Assembly (NCBI GenBank): GCA_014529385.2
Contig: CM043964.1
Location: 134,764,420-134,828,419 of the forward strand
Source: Adiantum capillus-veneris
Taxonomy: Eukaryota > Streptophyta > Polypodiopsida > Polypodiales > Pteridaceae
Direction of reading: 5' to 3'
DNA: 64,000 nt
Shown: in pieces, positions 51,356 through 61,266 of the stretch
Position numbering within the stretch: position 1 is the stretch's first letter
How the letters are laid out: every line of letters begins with the position of its first letter
Made by a program: the position numbers and the translations under genes
Notes under the pieces: model-generated
The model's input: only the letters and a program-made list of their open reading frames with translations
What the model was told of the DNA's origin: nothing
Databases searched by the model: none

Positions 51356-51909
51356 GCATAGTCTACTCCAAACGGAACCCAGAATTCAGCTTGGCCGGAG
51401 ATCTGGTGCAGTGGGATGCACAAGAGGGGAGTCACTCCGCTCCCTTGTCAACAGATGCCTCGATTTTGATACTAAAGTCACTGATGTCTCATTGAGCTTC
51501 AGGGATACTGAGAGCTGACAATATTCTGCTGGATGACTTTATGAAATGGAATTCCTGATTATGATATTGATTTGTTCTTGACTTCTTGTGAGTGCAGGAA
51601 CTGATAGATGAAATGACTGCAGCATTTTGGTCTGATTGATCTCGAATAGACATGGTTGCAATAGGGGTTAGTCAATTGGACATCGTTGAGGTCCCGATTG
51701 GACCTAGATGTGATTGCTAGCTACATTGCCGATAAATCATGGTCTAAGATCCGAATGAATGTTGAATGTCATGTGATGTGACTGTCGATTTTGTACATGT
51801 GCTAGATGTGTGTTCCTAGTACGTAGGTACTAACAGTCAGTGTCTGCTAAGACGGTTTATGGCTTTTGTCGGTTTTGCAGGCGTAATCGCGGTCGATTAC
51901 AATGATTTC
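51356..51909 (+). other. GyA 3' non-coding region
   Basis: About 550 bp between the end of pol and the polypurine tract. No open frame or recognisable domain. Confidence 0.75.
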
Positions 51910-51921
51910 AAGAGGGGGGTA
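51910..51921 (+). other. Polypurine tract (GyA)
   Basis: AAGAGGGGGGTA directly before the 3' LTR. Confidence 0.88.
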
Positions 51922-52448
51922 TGTCACAAAGTGATGACGTGGCGGACAGCAGAAACCCTAAAATTCCTACAAACCCTAATTTTTGCCAAAAACCCTAATT
52001 TCCAGAAATCGCGGAGGTGTTATTATTATTATTATTTTTTTTTTTTGAAAAATGATGAGCGACGCGAATTTTGCTTTTTTTTTTAATTTATAAAAAAAGA
52101 GAAAAGACTCTCTAAGAGAGAGAGAGAACTGATGCTTTTTATTTTTTAAAGCTTTTGGGGCTCTGCTTTTGGCATCCCTTGTAACCTTTAAATTAGTGGT
52201 GAGGGCCTCACTTCTCAGAGCATCTGGATGCAGAGTCTGAGAGTGAACCCCGAGCCACTCTCTTGTACTTTGATCCGATTAATATAAAAAGAAATACCGA
52301 AAGGGGCGCCAGTCTTTGGGGCCAATATCTCTAGGCATGGAACTCCGCCGGGCCAGTGCATATCTATTGTGATCTCTGAATTGTTTTGAAGTGGTTATTT
52401 GGTGCTGTCGTGGTTGATTCTTGACTTGGAGTGTCCAAGTCTGTTACA
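51922..52448 (+). repeat. GyA 3' LTR
   Basis: 527 bp, TGTCACAAAGTGATGACG to CTGTTACA. Length difference from the 5' copy comes from ATT and T-run indels. Module at 52281-52326. The inverted repeat ACTTGGAGTGTCCAAGT lies just inside the end. Confidence 0.95.
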
Positions 52449-52875
52449 TTAGCCTAAGAAAACGCAGCCAAAACAGTCATTTTCAGCCACCAAAACAGTC
52501 CCGAAATTCAGCGATTAGTAGATCTCAGATTTCAGCCATCAAGTCGTCGTCGTCATCACCGTCGTCATCGGCATACTCCCATTGCATCAGTCCATTGCAT
52601 ACGCATTCACCTTTGTGCAATCAAAGTAGACCACTCTCGCCGACGAGAGTGGGGCCTTCGGAGGAGGGTTTTACAACCTCTCGGTGTCGTATCTCTTCTC
52701 TCTCCTTTTCTCAGTCTCATTCACTTGCACGCACAATATCCACTCACTTGTTCGTGACCACAGCACTCTATAGACGGAAAGCTCTCTCTCTTTCCCTAAG
52801 AACTAAAAGGAACCTTGAGTAATAAAGATCACTAATCTTGAGAAAATACAACATTCATTCCGCTGCACCTAACAT

Positions 52876-52887
52876 TGGTATCAGAGC
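52876..52887 (+). other. tRNA-Met primer-binding site (GyB unit 5)
   Basis: TGGTATCAGAGC, one base after LTR5. Confidence 0.9.
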
Positions 52888-53352
52888 TTTGGCAGTGTTC
52901 TGTATCACTCAAGGAAAGAACCACAAGAACCACAAGGATTTTTTTGCTTGTTGCGGTCGCACGAACCCAAGTTCGCTTGGGCGTGTCAATTCCTAATCGT
53001 GTTTTTTGAAGAGTGACAGGAATCCCAAGAAAGAAGGGCTTGTCTAGCCTCCCCTTGTGTCTCTTTTCACTCATTGAGAGCGGACCGTGCACTTAGCGGC
53101 CGGCCAATCGACGTGAGGTGGGAAAAAGCAACCTTGGTGTGAGCGCAAGGCCGCCAAGGGGTGCACCCGCAGAAAGGAGTAGAACTCGGATGAAGAGAAG
53201 ATTCTTCTCAAACGGGGTTTGTAAGCGAAAGAAAACCTCAAGAACCTCAAGAACCTCAAGAACTCAAGACCCGCAAGAACCCAAGTTCCTCGTGAACTTA
53301 AGACCCCAAGAACCCACAAGAACCCACGACTTCAGAATGGTCATCATGCAGC

Positions 53353-53799
53353 ATGGATACTTCGCTTGGAGGTGATGAGCATGAGAGAGGCGAAGAAGAA
53401 TTTTCCCCACCAGGAGGTTTTTCCGACCCTCCCCCTTTTCCATCTACGACAAGGATTGCACTAACTCCTATGGAGGCTTTCAACAAGAGGATGATGGACA
53501 GGAAGTTAGAAAGCGAAGAAAGAATCGCAGCCATAGAGTGTAAGTACCAAGAAAGAATGGCAGTCGTAGCCTGTGCGAGCGAGCAAGCTCGCTTGGAAGC
53601 CAAAGTCAGAAAAGCAGAAATGGATCGCAGACACGCAGAAGACAAAGCAAAAAGAAAAGCAATACAAGAACAAAGCGACCGACAAAACAAAGAGTTCTGG
53701 CGACTCTATTCTCAAGTTCAAGCACAGATGCAAGAGATTTGGGGAAAGGAGACTCTCTTAGTCTCTTGTTCTCCAAAGCATGACACAGGATTTGCATGA
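53353..53799 (+). pseudogene. GyB unit 5 gag N-terminus, coiled coil
   Basis: 148 residues: MDTSLGGDEH start, EEFSPPGGFSDPPPFP hinge, then a charged coiled coil (EERIAAIECKYQERMA, KRKAIQEQSDRQNKEF) and the linker ETLLVSCSPKHDTGFA. As in unit 2, the gag core, knuckle and protease are missing, so units 2 and 5 share one deletion structure. A one-base shift at the end moves into the His/Asp frame at 53780. Confidence 0.78.
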
Positions 53800-54646
53800 T
53801 TGTATGAAGCATGATGACTTGAATGACAATGATTTGCATGATGATTTGATTGACAACGATAAGCATGATGATTTGAATGTCAATGATAAGCATGATGATT
53901 TGGATGCCAATGATTTGCATAATGATTTGGATGACAATGACAAGCATGATGATTTGCATGATCAAGATGTGATTTCTCACAAGCATGATGATTTGCATGA
54001 TCTAGATGTGATTTCTCATAAGCATGATGAGTTGCATGAAGATGATGTGATCGTTCACAAGGATGATGTGTTAGTGGATGCTTTTTCTAGCGAAGCTAAC
54101 CTCGTTGTAGAGTCGATCAATCACGAAGAACCGATCTTGGCTTTCGAGTCGAGGTCCAAAGAACCCCCACAGGACGACTCGATCATTCAAGAAGAACAGA
54201 TCTTGGCTCTCGCGCCTAGATCCAAAGAACCCTCACAGGAAGTATTATGTGTTCGCATGATTGATACGCACGCATTGTTCGAGTGTTTCATTCGTGATCG
54301 TTTCTTGTATTTTAGTCAGCATCGTTATGTGATCCCTTTTCCTAGGCATGACATCTTGTATGTTGAGCACGTTTCTCTCATGGATGAGCACGAATGTATG
54401 CGGATTGTTCATGAAAAGCTGCAAAGTTTGTATGTAAGGAAGTCACATTCCATGTCTCTTCTTTGGCATGACACAGTTTTCGAAAGAGCACATGATAGTA
54501 TGAGCACCAAGCATGGGCACTTCCATAGTGATTTGCCACAGTTGATTGATTTCGATCAAACAGAAAAGATTCGACCTCATTGTTTGCATGTGTTTGATGA
54601 ACGGGTTGTCACTCCGCCTCTATGTTCATCTACATTGCATACATAG
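53780..54646 (+). CDS. His/Asp-repeat protein with unknown C-terminal domain (288 aa)
   Basis: Uninterrupted frame in GyB unit 5, the longest in the array. Residues 1-100 are a tandem repeat of 9-10-residue units of the type KHDDLNDND, then HKHDDLHDQDVIS units; about a third of these residues are Asp and a fifth His. Residues 105-155 contain two copies of an EExILAxxxRSKEP motif. Residues 155-288 form a compact His-rich domain (CVRMIDTHALFECFIRDRFL, YVIPFPRHDILYVEHVS, CLHVFDERVVTPPLC) that I do not recognise. Unit 2 has a short version and unit 4 the middle part. Its position after the protease-side linker suggests an extra gene or an insert in pol. The His/Asp repeat might bind metal, but this is inference. 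Confidence 0.6.
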   Translation: MTQDLHDCMKHDDLNDNDLHDDLIDNDKHDDLNVNDKHDDLDANDLHNDLDDNDKHDDLHDQDVISHKHDDLHDLDVISHKHDELHEDDVIVHKDDVLVDAFSSEANLVVESINHEEPILAFESRSKEPPQDDSIIQEEQILALAPRSKEPSQEVLCVRMIDTHALFECFIRDRFLYFSQHRYVIPFPRHDILYVEHVSLMDEHECMRIVHEKLQSLYVRKSHSMSLLWHDTVFERAHDSMSTKHGHFHSDLPQLIDFDQTEKIRPHCLHVFDERVVTPPLCSSTLHT

Positions 54647-54688
54647 TCTTTAGAGAAGACAATATTTTTTTCCTTCACTTTACATGGA

Positions 54689-54985
54689 ATGGATATGTTC
54701 ATGGTTTTGTGTTGGAGATGGTTTCAGGAATTTTCAGCCATGGAGATTCTTGAAGACGAAAGAAATAGGACTCTCGACGAAGTTGAAGCAAGAAAGGAGA
54801 TTCAGAAGACTTTGAGTCTCTTTCGGCGTGGCCCAAAGAAACAAGCGTTGCAGACCTTTATGAAGTTCAAGTATCGCTCGACCCACACAGCAGAGTGGGC
54901 CGGCGAAGAGTCCCTTTCAGGATTCCGGATGCTGTTGGCGATCTCCCTCGACGCCATACAGTTCGGTACCAGTACCTCACTTTGA
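54689..54985 (+). pseudogene. GyB pol C-terminus, chromodomain-like
   Basis: 98-residue frame ending just before the polypurine tract, where gypsy pol ends. It has EILEDERNRTLDEVEARKEI, then FMKFKYRSTHTAEWAGEESL, which can be compared to the FLVKWKGxxxEEATWExEExL core of a chromodomain. The match is weak, and the aromatic cage cannot be assigned with confidence. Confidence 0.5.
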
Positions 54986-54996
54986 AAAGGAGGGGA
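54985..54996 (+). other. Polypurine tract (GyB unit 5)
   Basis: AAAAGGAGGGGA directly before LTR6; the only intact GyB polypurine tract in the array. Confidence 0.9.
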
Positions 54997-56118
54997 TGTC
55001 ACGTGACACATCCCAACCCTATGTGTCCGTGGACAAGCTACACCATAGTAGGGTTCCCGTCACTTCAGTCAGTTTAGATCAGCAGTGATCTGGCACTTTT
55101 GTGAGTCTATTCGTAGACCGTGCATGCCTAGTCACTTAGCATAGATGCATATCCTTCGGTTGCGCACAGCATGATCATCGGAATTCCCATCAGAATCCAT
55201 TAGCATCAGTTAGGGGAATTTTCCAGTGCATTTAGTTTATTTTCCTATTTTTGGTTATTTTCACTTATTATTTTTAAGTGACTTTCCAACAAAAGTAGGT
55301 AGGTCAATTTTGCTAAGTTAATATATAAGCAAACCCAAGTTAGCACTTTCTGGTAGAAGAGGCAGCAGGAGCTTCCCGCTCAACAGGCAACTTCTCAGCA
55401 GTGTCCCCCAGCACCCCCAGCGTTTTTGGATCCCCATCCTCGCCGGGCAAGTTCCCATCCTCATCGTTTTCCCAACATCAGCCATCGCCATCAAGCCCCC
55501 CCTTTCTGGCGTTTGTTCCCCCTTCAGGCAGCCCCCAAAGCCAGCGTTTTTGGGATTGCAAAGCATCAGTAGAATCAACGTTTTGACATCAGCAATTTCA
55601 GCCAAGCTAGCGTTTTTGCCTTGCTGCAGCGTTTGACCTTCAGCCCCAACCTGCCGCAGATACACAGCATTTTCAGCCTTTAGCAAGGTAGTAGATACAT
55701 CCCAGATTGGTTGCAGAAGTTCCCGCATCTTTAGAAAACGCAGCCAAAACAGTCATTAGAAGATCTCAGATTTGAGCCATCAAGTTGTCGTCGTCATCAC
55801 CGTCGTCGTCATCGGCATAGTCCCATTGCATCAGTCCATTGCATACGCATTGTACACCTTTGTGCAATCAAAGTAGACCACTCTCGCCGATGAGAGTGGG
55901 GCCTTCGGAGGAGGGTTTTACAACCTCTCGGTGTCGTATCTCTTCTCTCTCCTTCTCTCAGTCTCATTCACTTGCACACACAATATCCACTCACTTGTTC
56001 GTGACCACAGCACTCTAGAGATGGAAAGCTCTCTCTCTTTTCCTAAGAACTAAAAGGAACCTTGAGCAATAAAGATCACTAATCTTGAGAAAATACAACA
56101 TTCATTCCGCTGCACCTA
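54997..56118 (+). repeat. GyB LTR6, last of the array
   Basis: About 1,122 bp. TGTCACGTGACAC start, TATATAAG at 55322-55329, hairpin at 55878-55899. It stops at GCACCTAA, two bases short of the usual CA end, where LINE sequence begins. Very like LTR5. Confidence 0.88.
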
Positions 56119-56835
56119 ATACTTGTGTAACTCAAGTAGATATAGCCCAAGACATCTCTGATCCTCATAACTCATGACCCTAGAGAAAGGACCGAAACCC
56201 TCTCTAAATAAACAGTGGAAACGGCCCCGAATCTCATAGTCCACTGTGCAATGACATATGTAATGTAGCTCTGTCTCTGGCTCTAGCTGGCATAAGCAGC
56301 ATATCCTGTTGTTTGCTGGTATCCCTTTGAATCTACCAGTCTCAATCTCCAGCTGATGTGAGGATGTGCGTATCTGACCAAACACCGCAAACCATGAGAC
56401 GTGTATCCATGTAGCTGGGTCGAATCACAAACCTATCTCCTGTGAGGTGGAGAAGATGCTCTCTATAGAAAGCCATCTTCGTGCCCAACTCTTGTCCTCC
56501 TGGTATCCAGCTGGATCAAGTCCCGACGAATGAGTCTAGTAATCTCCACCCGTGTAGGAGACATCGAGGGTGTCTGAAGAGAGTACTGAAAAGGGGGCAA
56601 CCTGTCCATGTTGAAGCCATGCATCTGAAACCATGATGTCATCTGTGCATACCAGCATGAAGTGTCTCCCTGAGGAGCTAACTGTCTGGAAGACTCAAGG
56701 GTCAATCTAGCATATCTGTCTCTAGTAGTATCCCACAAGCTATGCACAAAGGAGACTGATCTGGTAAGTGCCTTAATCTCCATAGGAGGGGCAGCTAGCT
56801 TTGCTCGAATGATAGCGTGGGGTACGGAGGCCTTG

Positions 56836-56838
<3 letters not shown>
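56116..56838 (-). pseudogene. LINE ORF2 C-terminal fragment, copy 2
   Basis: Minus-strand copy of the C-terminal region of a LINE reverse transcriptase. It reads KASVPHAIIRAKLAAPP, ALTRSVSFVHSLW, and the Cys/His cluster CCLCQLEPETELHYICHC (zf-RVT type) with FREGFGPFSRVMSYEDQRCLG. Closely related to copy 1 at 57153-58388 but broken in the middle. The upstream end meets the GA repeat; the downstream end stops at LTR6. Confidence 0.8.

Positions 56839-56916
<78 letters not shown>
56839..56916. repeat. (GA)39 microsatellite between LINE copies
   Basis: 78 bp of uninterrupted GA. On the minus strand it is a TC tract at the 3' end of LINE copy 1 and directly before copy 2. Confidence 0.97.
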
Positions 56917-56920
<4 letters not shown>

Positions 56921-57152
56921 GAAATGAAATGTTATATTAACGTCTTCAAAAGGCCAAAGTGACCTATGAGACCAGAAAGTTACAATGTGGTGGATCTGAT
57001 ACAAAGTCAGAGTAACAAGATGAACAAAATGACAAAATAAAATACTATGGAATCCTAAACTGCTAGGTGTGAACTAAGCAGCTAAATAGCTAGCTGGGAT
57101 AGCTAGATCACAGGAGATCCAGCATCGGTCGTTGGCGGATCTCATCAATCTT
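56917..57152 (-). other. 3' untranslated region of LINE copy 1
   Basis: Non-coding sequence between the LINE stop codon (minus strand) and the TC tract. No poly(A) tail is visible; the TC repeat occupies that position. Confidence 0.6.
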
Positions 57153-58388
57153 CTACATGTTCAGTAGTCTGATCGGGCATCGTGCATGTCGAGCCAAAGT
57201 GATCCGAATCCTCTGATGCAGCCTCCGTTGATGTTGTGTAGTCCTCCGCAGTCGTGGGCACCTAGACCTCCCCAACTCAGTCGCTCGGTCGATCAGTATG
57301 CCTCTGGTGTAAAGCGACGAGCTCTGCTGTGGTAGTAACTCCTCCGAGTGTCCAGTGGCAGCTCTAAAGAAGTCTGTGATTTGTCTCTGAGACTGGCTAG
57401 CCTCTCCTCTCATCAGGCTCTCTCTGTGTCTGCGCAGCTCGAGCAAAAACAAACCGAGGCATCTCTGATCCTCATACTGCATGACTCTAGAGAAAGGTCC
57501 AAAGCCCTCTCTAAACAAGCAATGGAAGCGGCCTCGTATCTCGTAGTAGACGGGGCAATGGCATGTGTAGTGCAACTCTGTCTCAGGCTCGATGTCACAC
57601 AGGGGGCATGTCCTGGCCTCTGCTGGTACTCCGTTGTATCTCCAAGTCTTGATCCGCAGCTGGTGTGAGGATGTGCGTATTTGGCCAATAGCACATCGTA
57701 TCCCATGAGACAAGTGGGTGTCCATGTATCTGGGCCTCATCACAAAACCATCCTCCGTAAGCTGGAGGAGATGCTCTCTGTAGAAAGCCAGCTCTTGTGC
57801 TGGCTGTATCCATGTCCTCTTGGTGTCTAGCTGAGTCAAGTCCTGGCGAATGAGCCTGGTGATCTCGGACTGTGTAAGAGTCAGAGAGGGTGCATCCAGT
57901 GAGTATTGGAAGGGAGGCAATCTGTCTATGTTGAACCCATGCGCCTGAAACCATGATGTCATCTCCCCATGCCAGCATGTTGTATCTCCCTGCATGGCTA
58001 ACTGTCGAGAGGACTCAAGTGCAAGGCGTGCATATCTGTCTCTTGGAAGTTCCCAAATGCGGTGTATGAAGGAGACAGATCTGGTGAGCGCCTCAACCAC
58101 TAGTGGGGGGGCAGCTAGCTCTGCTCGTACAATAGCACGTGGTACTGAAGCCTTGGCTCTAATGAGCCGCGAGATCATAGAGACCAGAGGCTTCTCCATG
58201 TCCCTCCATCCATCACTGCGGCCTGTCCTCCCCTGATGATCCAATGAAGGTCCCCAAATCTCAGCTCCATAAAGCAATGCAGAAGCCACCAAAGTGTCAA
58301 AGAGCCAGAGCTTCGTCCGAGGCTCTTGAAACTCAACCTGTGAACACATCCTTTCCAATCCACCCAATGCTGCACGGGCTTTGGTCAA
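57153..58388 (-). pseudogene. LINE ORF2 C-terminal part, copy 1 (411-aa open frame)
   Basis: Open frame on the minus strand covering the end of a non-LTR reverse transcriptase. Near the start is KLWLFDTLVASALLYGAEIW, the LYGxExW thumb motif of LINE RTs. A long helical linker follows, then CPLCDIEPETELHYTCHC, the zinc-binding (zf-RVT) cluster, then an Arg-rich tail (RRTTQHQRRLHQRIRIT) of basic, nucleic-acid-binding character. The endonuclease and RT fingers/palm, including the catalytic Asp pair, are missing, so this is a typical 5'-truncated insertion. The frame is intact, suggesting moderate age. A cellular gene is unlikely because a second diverged copy lies next to it. Confidence 0.85.
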
Positions 58389-60160
58389 TCTAGAGCCGTG
58401 CTTAGCTTAGCATCTCCTAATCTATTTTAGATCCTAAGCATCCTCACTATGCTCGATTGCGGTGGTCCTCTCTCCCTTAGCCATTCTAATTGCTAATTCA
58501 ATACCCCTTTGTATTGCATATTAATCATCGTGTCAATTACATCGTTAACCTTTTTCTTTTCAAGTCCTTTAGTAATGGGATATGTACTGTCAGTGCCACT
58601 ACCCATGCTAATTGATTAAAAAAGAGAAGATAACGGTTGTTCATAGCTGCATCATAATTGACATGTCATTAGTATCACTAATTATATTATTTCTACGTAA
58701 TTTGTGTGCCTTTTAACTTGGTTCTATTGCAAATTTGAGAACTCACTTTCACTACTCTCAAGTGTGTATGCTCACAGTGCATAATTTTGAGCCCTCAAGC
58801 TTTTGCATTCTCAAGTCACTAGTGGACTTTCATGTGTGTGTATGTGTGTATGACAGAAAAAGAACGTAGTGTGTCTGCTACTTTTTAGTGGGAGCCACTC
58901 CTAAATAAAACAAAAGGAGTTTGTCCATTTGAGCGCAGAGTCTTTTTTGCATCATTCCCTTTGCCATCACCTCGCTTTTGAGTAGCTGACGAAGGGGTGC
59001 AACCTGCTCGTCATCTGAACTCTTTCCCTTCTCTACCCGATTGCCATCGTCTGCCTGCAGCAGCTTCACCAACGCATCATCCTTTGGCCGAGCATTGCCC
59101 TCATCTGCTGCAGCTCTATCGACGCCCTGGTGAAGCCCGCCATCTTGCCCGCTGCTACTGCCTAATCGTGCCGAACACTTGTAGCATCATCTCCACCCAT
59201 TGCAGTAGGATGCCATCGTTTTGCTCTTGAACTGCGATTCAGTGCCTTTCAAGCCCCGCCAAGTCGATGTCTGCAATTTGCCTTGCCCTGCTCTTCAACA
59301 GTAGTCGTCCAGCTCGCCATGAGACCCTGACACAGTCATCATCACTGGATGTGGAGGCCTATTAGCCCGCACACAGTTGCTTGGCTCCTCACTGCGCTCT
59401 CTCCTCAGCCCGCAAGCGCAGCACCTTGCTATTCTGTGATTTCGATCGGTTGCAGCTGCAACTCGGCCTCCACTGCCCGTACCTGCTTCGACTTGCACCT
59501 ACCTCCATCCTCGTCATCAACCTGCACGCACTACGATTTACCGCTTCTGGTGGCCCAATCCAACCTCATCAAACCAATCAGCTGCTCGTAGCCCGCCTTG
59601 CTGTTTCCCTATCATCTGCAGTCGTCCATCGCTTCGCCTTGCTTCAATTCGCCTTTCAAGGCTCTTCATGTTAGCTTTCGAATTCCCATTGCTAACAAGC
59701 TACCTAATTTTCTTTCCTTGGCTTGGTGTTGAGCTTCTCAATGCTCTTTAATTTACTGCACTTGTCGACTGGAGAGCTTATTCGACAAGCCTTACCTTCT
59801 TAAGAGGCTCATCACATGCAAAAGGCCTGACAAAGCAAAGCACTCTAATAGGGGGTTTTTTCCACCTAGCTTCAAAACTGCTTGGAGATTTTGAAGCTCT
59901 CATCCCAACGTACGAATTGTCCCACGACTTGGCCAAGATTCGTTTTCTTTGCTGCTGTGTAAGCTACACATCTATAAAGCATCATTGAGCTTCAACGAGC
60001 ATTCAAAGGCTCCCCATTAAGCATTCGAAAGGATTTTTTCGCGCTTCAATTTTTTTTTTGGTGAAGAGGTGCTTCATATTGGAGAGTGACTTCACGAATA
60101 ATTTGTAAAAATCTTTGAAGCAAGTGCTCATGAGGACTAGACACTGCCCACTCACCCGGG
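58389..60160. other. Anonymous intron segment, partly C-rich
   Basis: 58,390-58,870 is AT-rich and featureless. 58,890-59,680 is CT- and GC-richer with several overlapping short open frames on both strands but no recognised domain; it may be the leader or lost LTR of the copia element that follows. Confidence 0.35.
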
Positions 60161-60164
60161 TAAG

Positions 60165-60994
60165 ACCTTCCTAAAGCACCATCATACATCGACAATTCAA
60201 CGGTCATGGCTTTCACAGGTGGCAGGCAAAAACCAAGGGGTACTTAATGCGAAAGCAGTTATGGTCCGTCATTAAGCCACCAAATGATGATGACATAATA
60301 GAAACGCGACAGAGCTTAGCATAGTTTGCGGCTAAAGATGAGCAAGCTCTTGGCATTTTACTCACATCGCTTGACGACAACTTTGTGCATTATTGCACCA
60401 CTGCACATGACGCATGGATAACTTTAGAACAACATTTTGGTGCTATTACCAAGCATTCCAAAAGTGCATTAAAAAATGCAACTTTATGGATTGCTTATGG
60501 AGCATGGAGAAGATGTGTCATCCCTAGTCAATAGGCTCAAAAGTATTTGCACACAATTGACATATATAAAATGCCCTGTAGATAATGAAGACCAAATTGC
60601 TGTGCTTCTCAAAGCAGTACCAGATGCAGATTTTGGCCAAATTGTAACAGTGCTTAAAGAGAAAGACCCAATCCCTAAAATTGAAGATGTAATAAACTCT
60701 CTTCAAGAGCACGAAAAGAAACTCAAAGGCAGTCAACAACAATCAAGTGGTGCTTATGTGGTCTTATCCAACCGCTCCAACCGCAATCACAAAAGCAACT
60801 TAAAGTGCACACACTGTGGCAGAACAAATCACCTTTCAAAGGATTGCTATGAAATCAATCCTCGTCGCATTTGTGGCAAAAACAACCATGCTACAAAATA
60901 TTGCAGACTCAAAGATAAATCTTTACAGGTTATCAATTACAAAGAGCATTTCAAGCATAAACCAAAAGCAAAAATCAACCTTTGCCACCATTGA
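60165..60994 (+). pseudogene. Ty1/copia gag with double zinc knuckle
   Basis: Starts in a fragment reading FNGHGFHRWQAKTKGYLMRK (the copia gag LNGxNYxxW motif). It passes TSLDDNFVHYCTTAHDAWIT (UBN2-type core), with one in-frame stop near 60319 and a one-base shift at about 60475. It then stays open from 60476 to 60994. The C-terminal part has LKAVPDADFGQIVTVLKEKD, a Lys-rich linker, and two knuckles: CTHCGRTNHLSKDC and a second starting at Ile instead of Cys (ICGKNNHATKYC). Integrase and RT are absent, so this copy is gag-only. Confidence 0.85.
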
Positions 60995-61266
60995 AGATTC
61001 TGACGAAGATAACGACAACAATATTGGCTTGGTTTATGATGATGTGCTGTGAGCATTATCTCTCTTGTATACCTTACCCTCTATTTGTGCCAGGGAAGGC
61101 TTCTGTGTGCCTACACCCTGATGTTTTGTGTGCCTACATCCTTTGTGTTTAGGGGAGGCGACTTTGTGTTCAAGGGGACGTTTGTGAATTGTGTGCCTCA
61201 CCCTAGTGTGTTTTGAGGGGAGGATTGTGTGAGTGATATGCAACCAAAATCCACATAGGGGAGAAT
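60995..61266 (+). other. Copia 3' non-coding region
   Basis: GT-rich stretch with repeated TTGTGTGCCTA(C) motifs (near 61100 and 61125) and TTTAGGGGAGG / TTTGAGGGGAGG purine motifs, ending in the polypurine-like AGGGGAGAAT before the LTR. Confidence 0.6.

Larger units (their letters stand above)
46074..52448 (+). mobile_element. GyA: full-length Ty3/gypsy chromovirus
   Basis: 6,375-bp element with LTRs of 515 and 527 bp that differ by roughly a dozen substitutions by eye, primer site, gag, protease, RT, RNase H, integrase, chromodomain-like end and polypurine tract. Perfect target duplication TTAGC at 46069-46073 and 52449-52453. Coding frames carry several stops and shifts, so it is probably inactive. 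It is the youngest large insertion seen here, since it interrupts an LTR of the older GyB array. Confidence 0.95.
45324..52874 (+). repeat. GyB LTR5, interrupted by GyA
   Basis: LTR sequence 45324-46073 and 52454-52874, total 1,171 bp. Starts TGTCACGTGACAC and ends GCACCTAACA. GyA inserted at TTAGC. TATA at 45649-45656; hairpin at 52631-52652. Confidence 0.9.
33938..56118 (+). mobile_element. GyB tandem array: six LTRs, five internals
   Basis: Head-to-tail order LTR1-int1-LTR2-int2-LTR3-int3-LTR4-int4-LTR5-int5-LTR6. LTRs start at 33938, 37353, 40392, 43450 (5'-truncated), 45324 and 54997. Primer sites TGGTATCAGAGC follow LTR1, 2, 3 and 5. Internals keep different parts: int1 gag-knuckle-protease; int2 coiled coil plus His/Asp repeat; int3 gag-knuckle; int4 RNase H end and integrase zinc finger; int5 coiled coil, His/Asp repeat, unknown domain and a chromodomain-like end. 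No unit is autonomous. Such arrays arise by unequal recombination between LTRs. Confidence 0.88.

Noticed and set aside
33938-56118. CRISPR-like or satellite array from the regularly repeated GyB LTRs
   Set aside because: The repeats are over 1 kb with TG...CA ends and primer sites, separated by gag/pol-derived internals. This is a retrotransposon array in plant DNA.
57153-58388. A cellular gene on the minus strand (411 codons)
   Set aside because: LYGAEIW and the Cys/His cluster identify a LINE ORF2 C-terminus, and a diverged second copy lies beside it.
58997-59674. Protein gene in the C-rich stretch
   Set aside because: Several overlapping frames in different phases, no domain, no splice signals that join them, and composition typical of a low-complexity leader.
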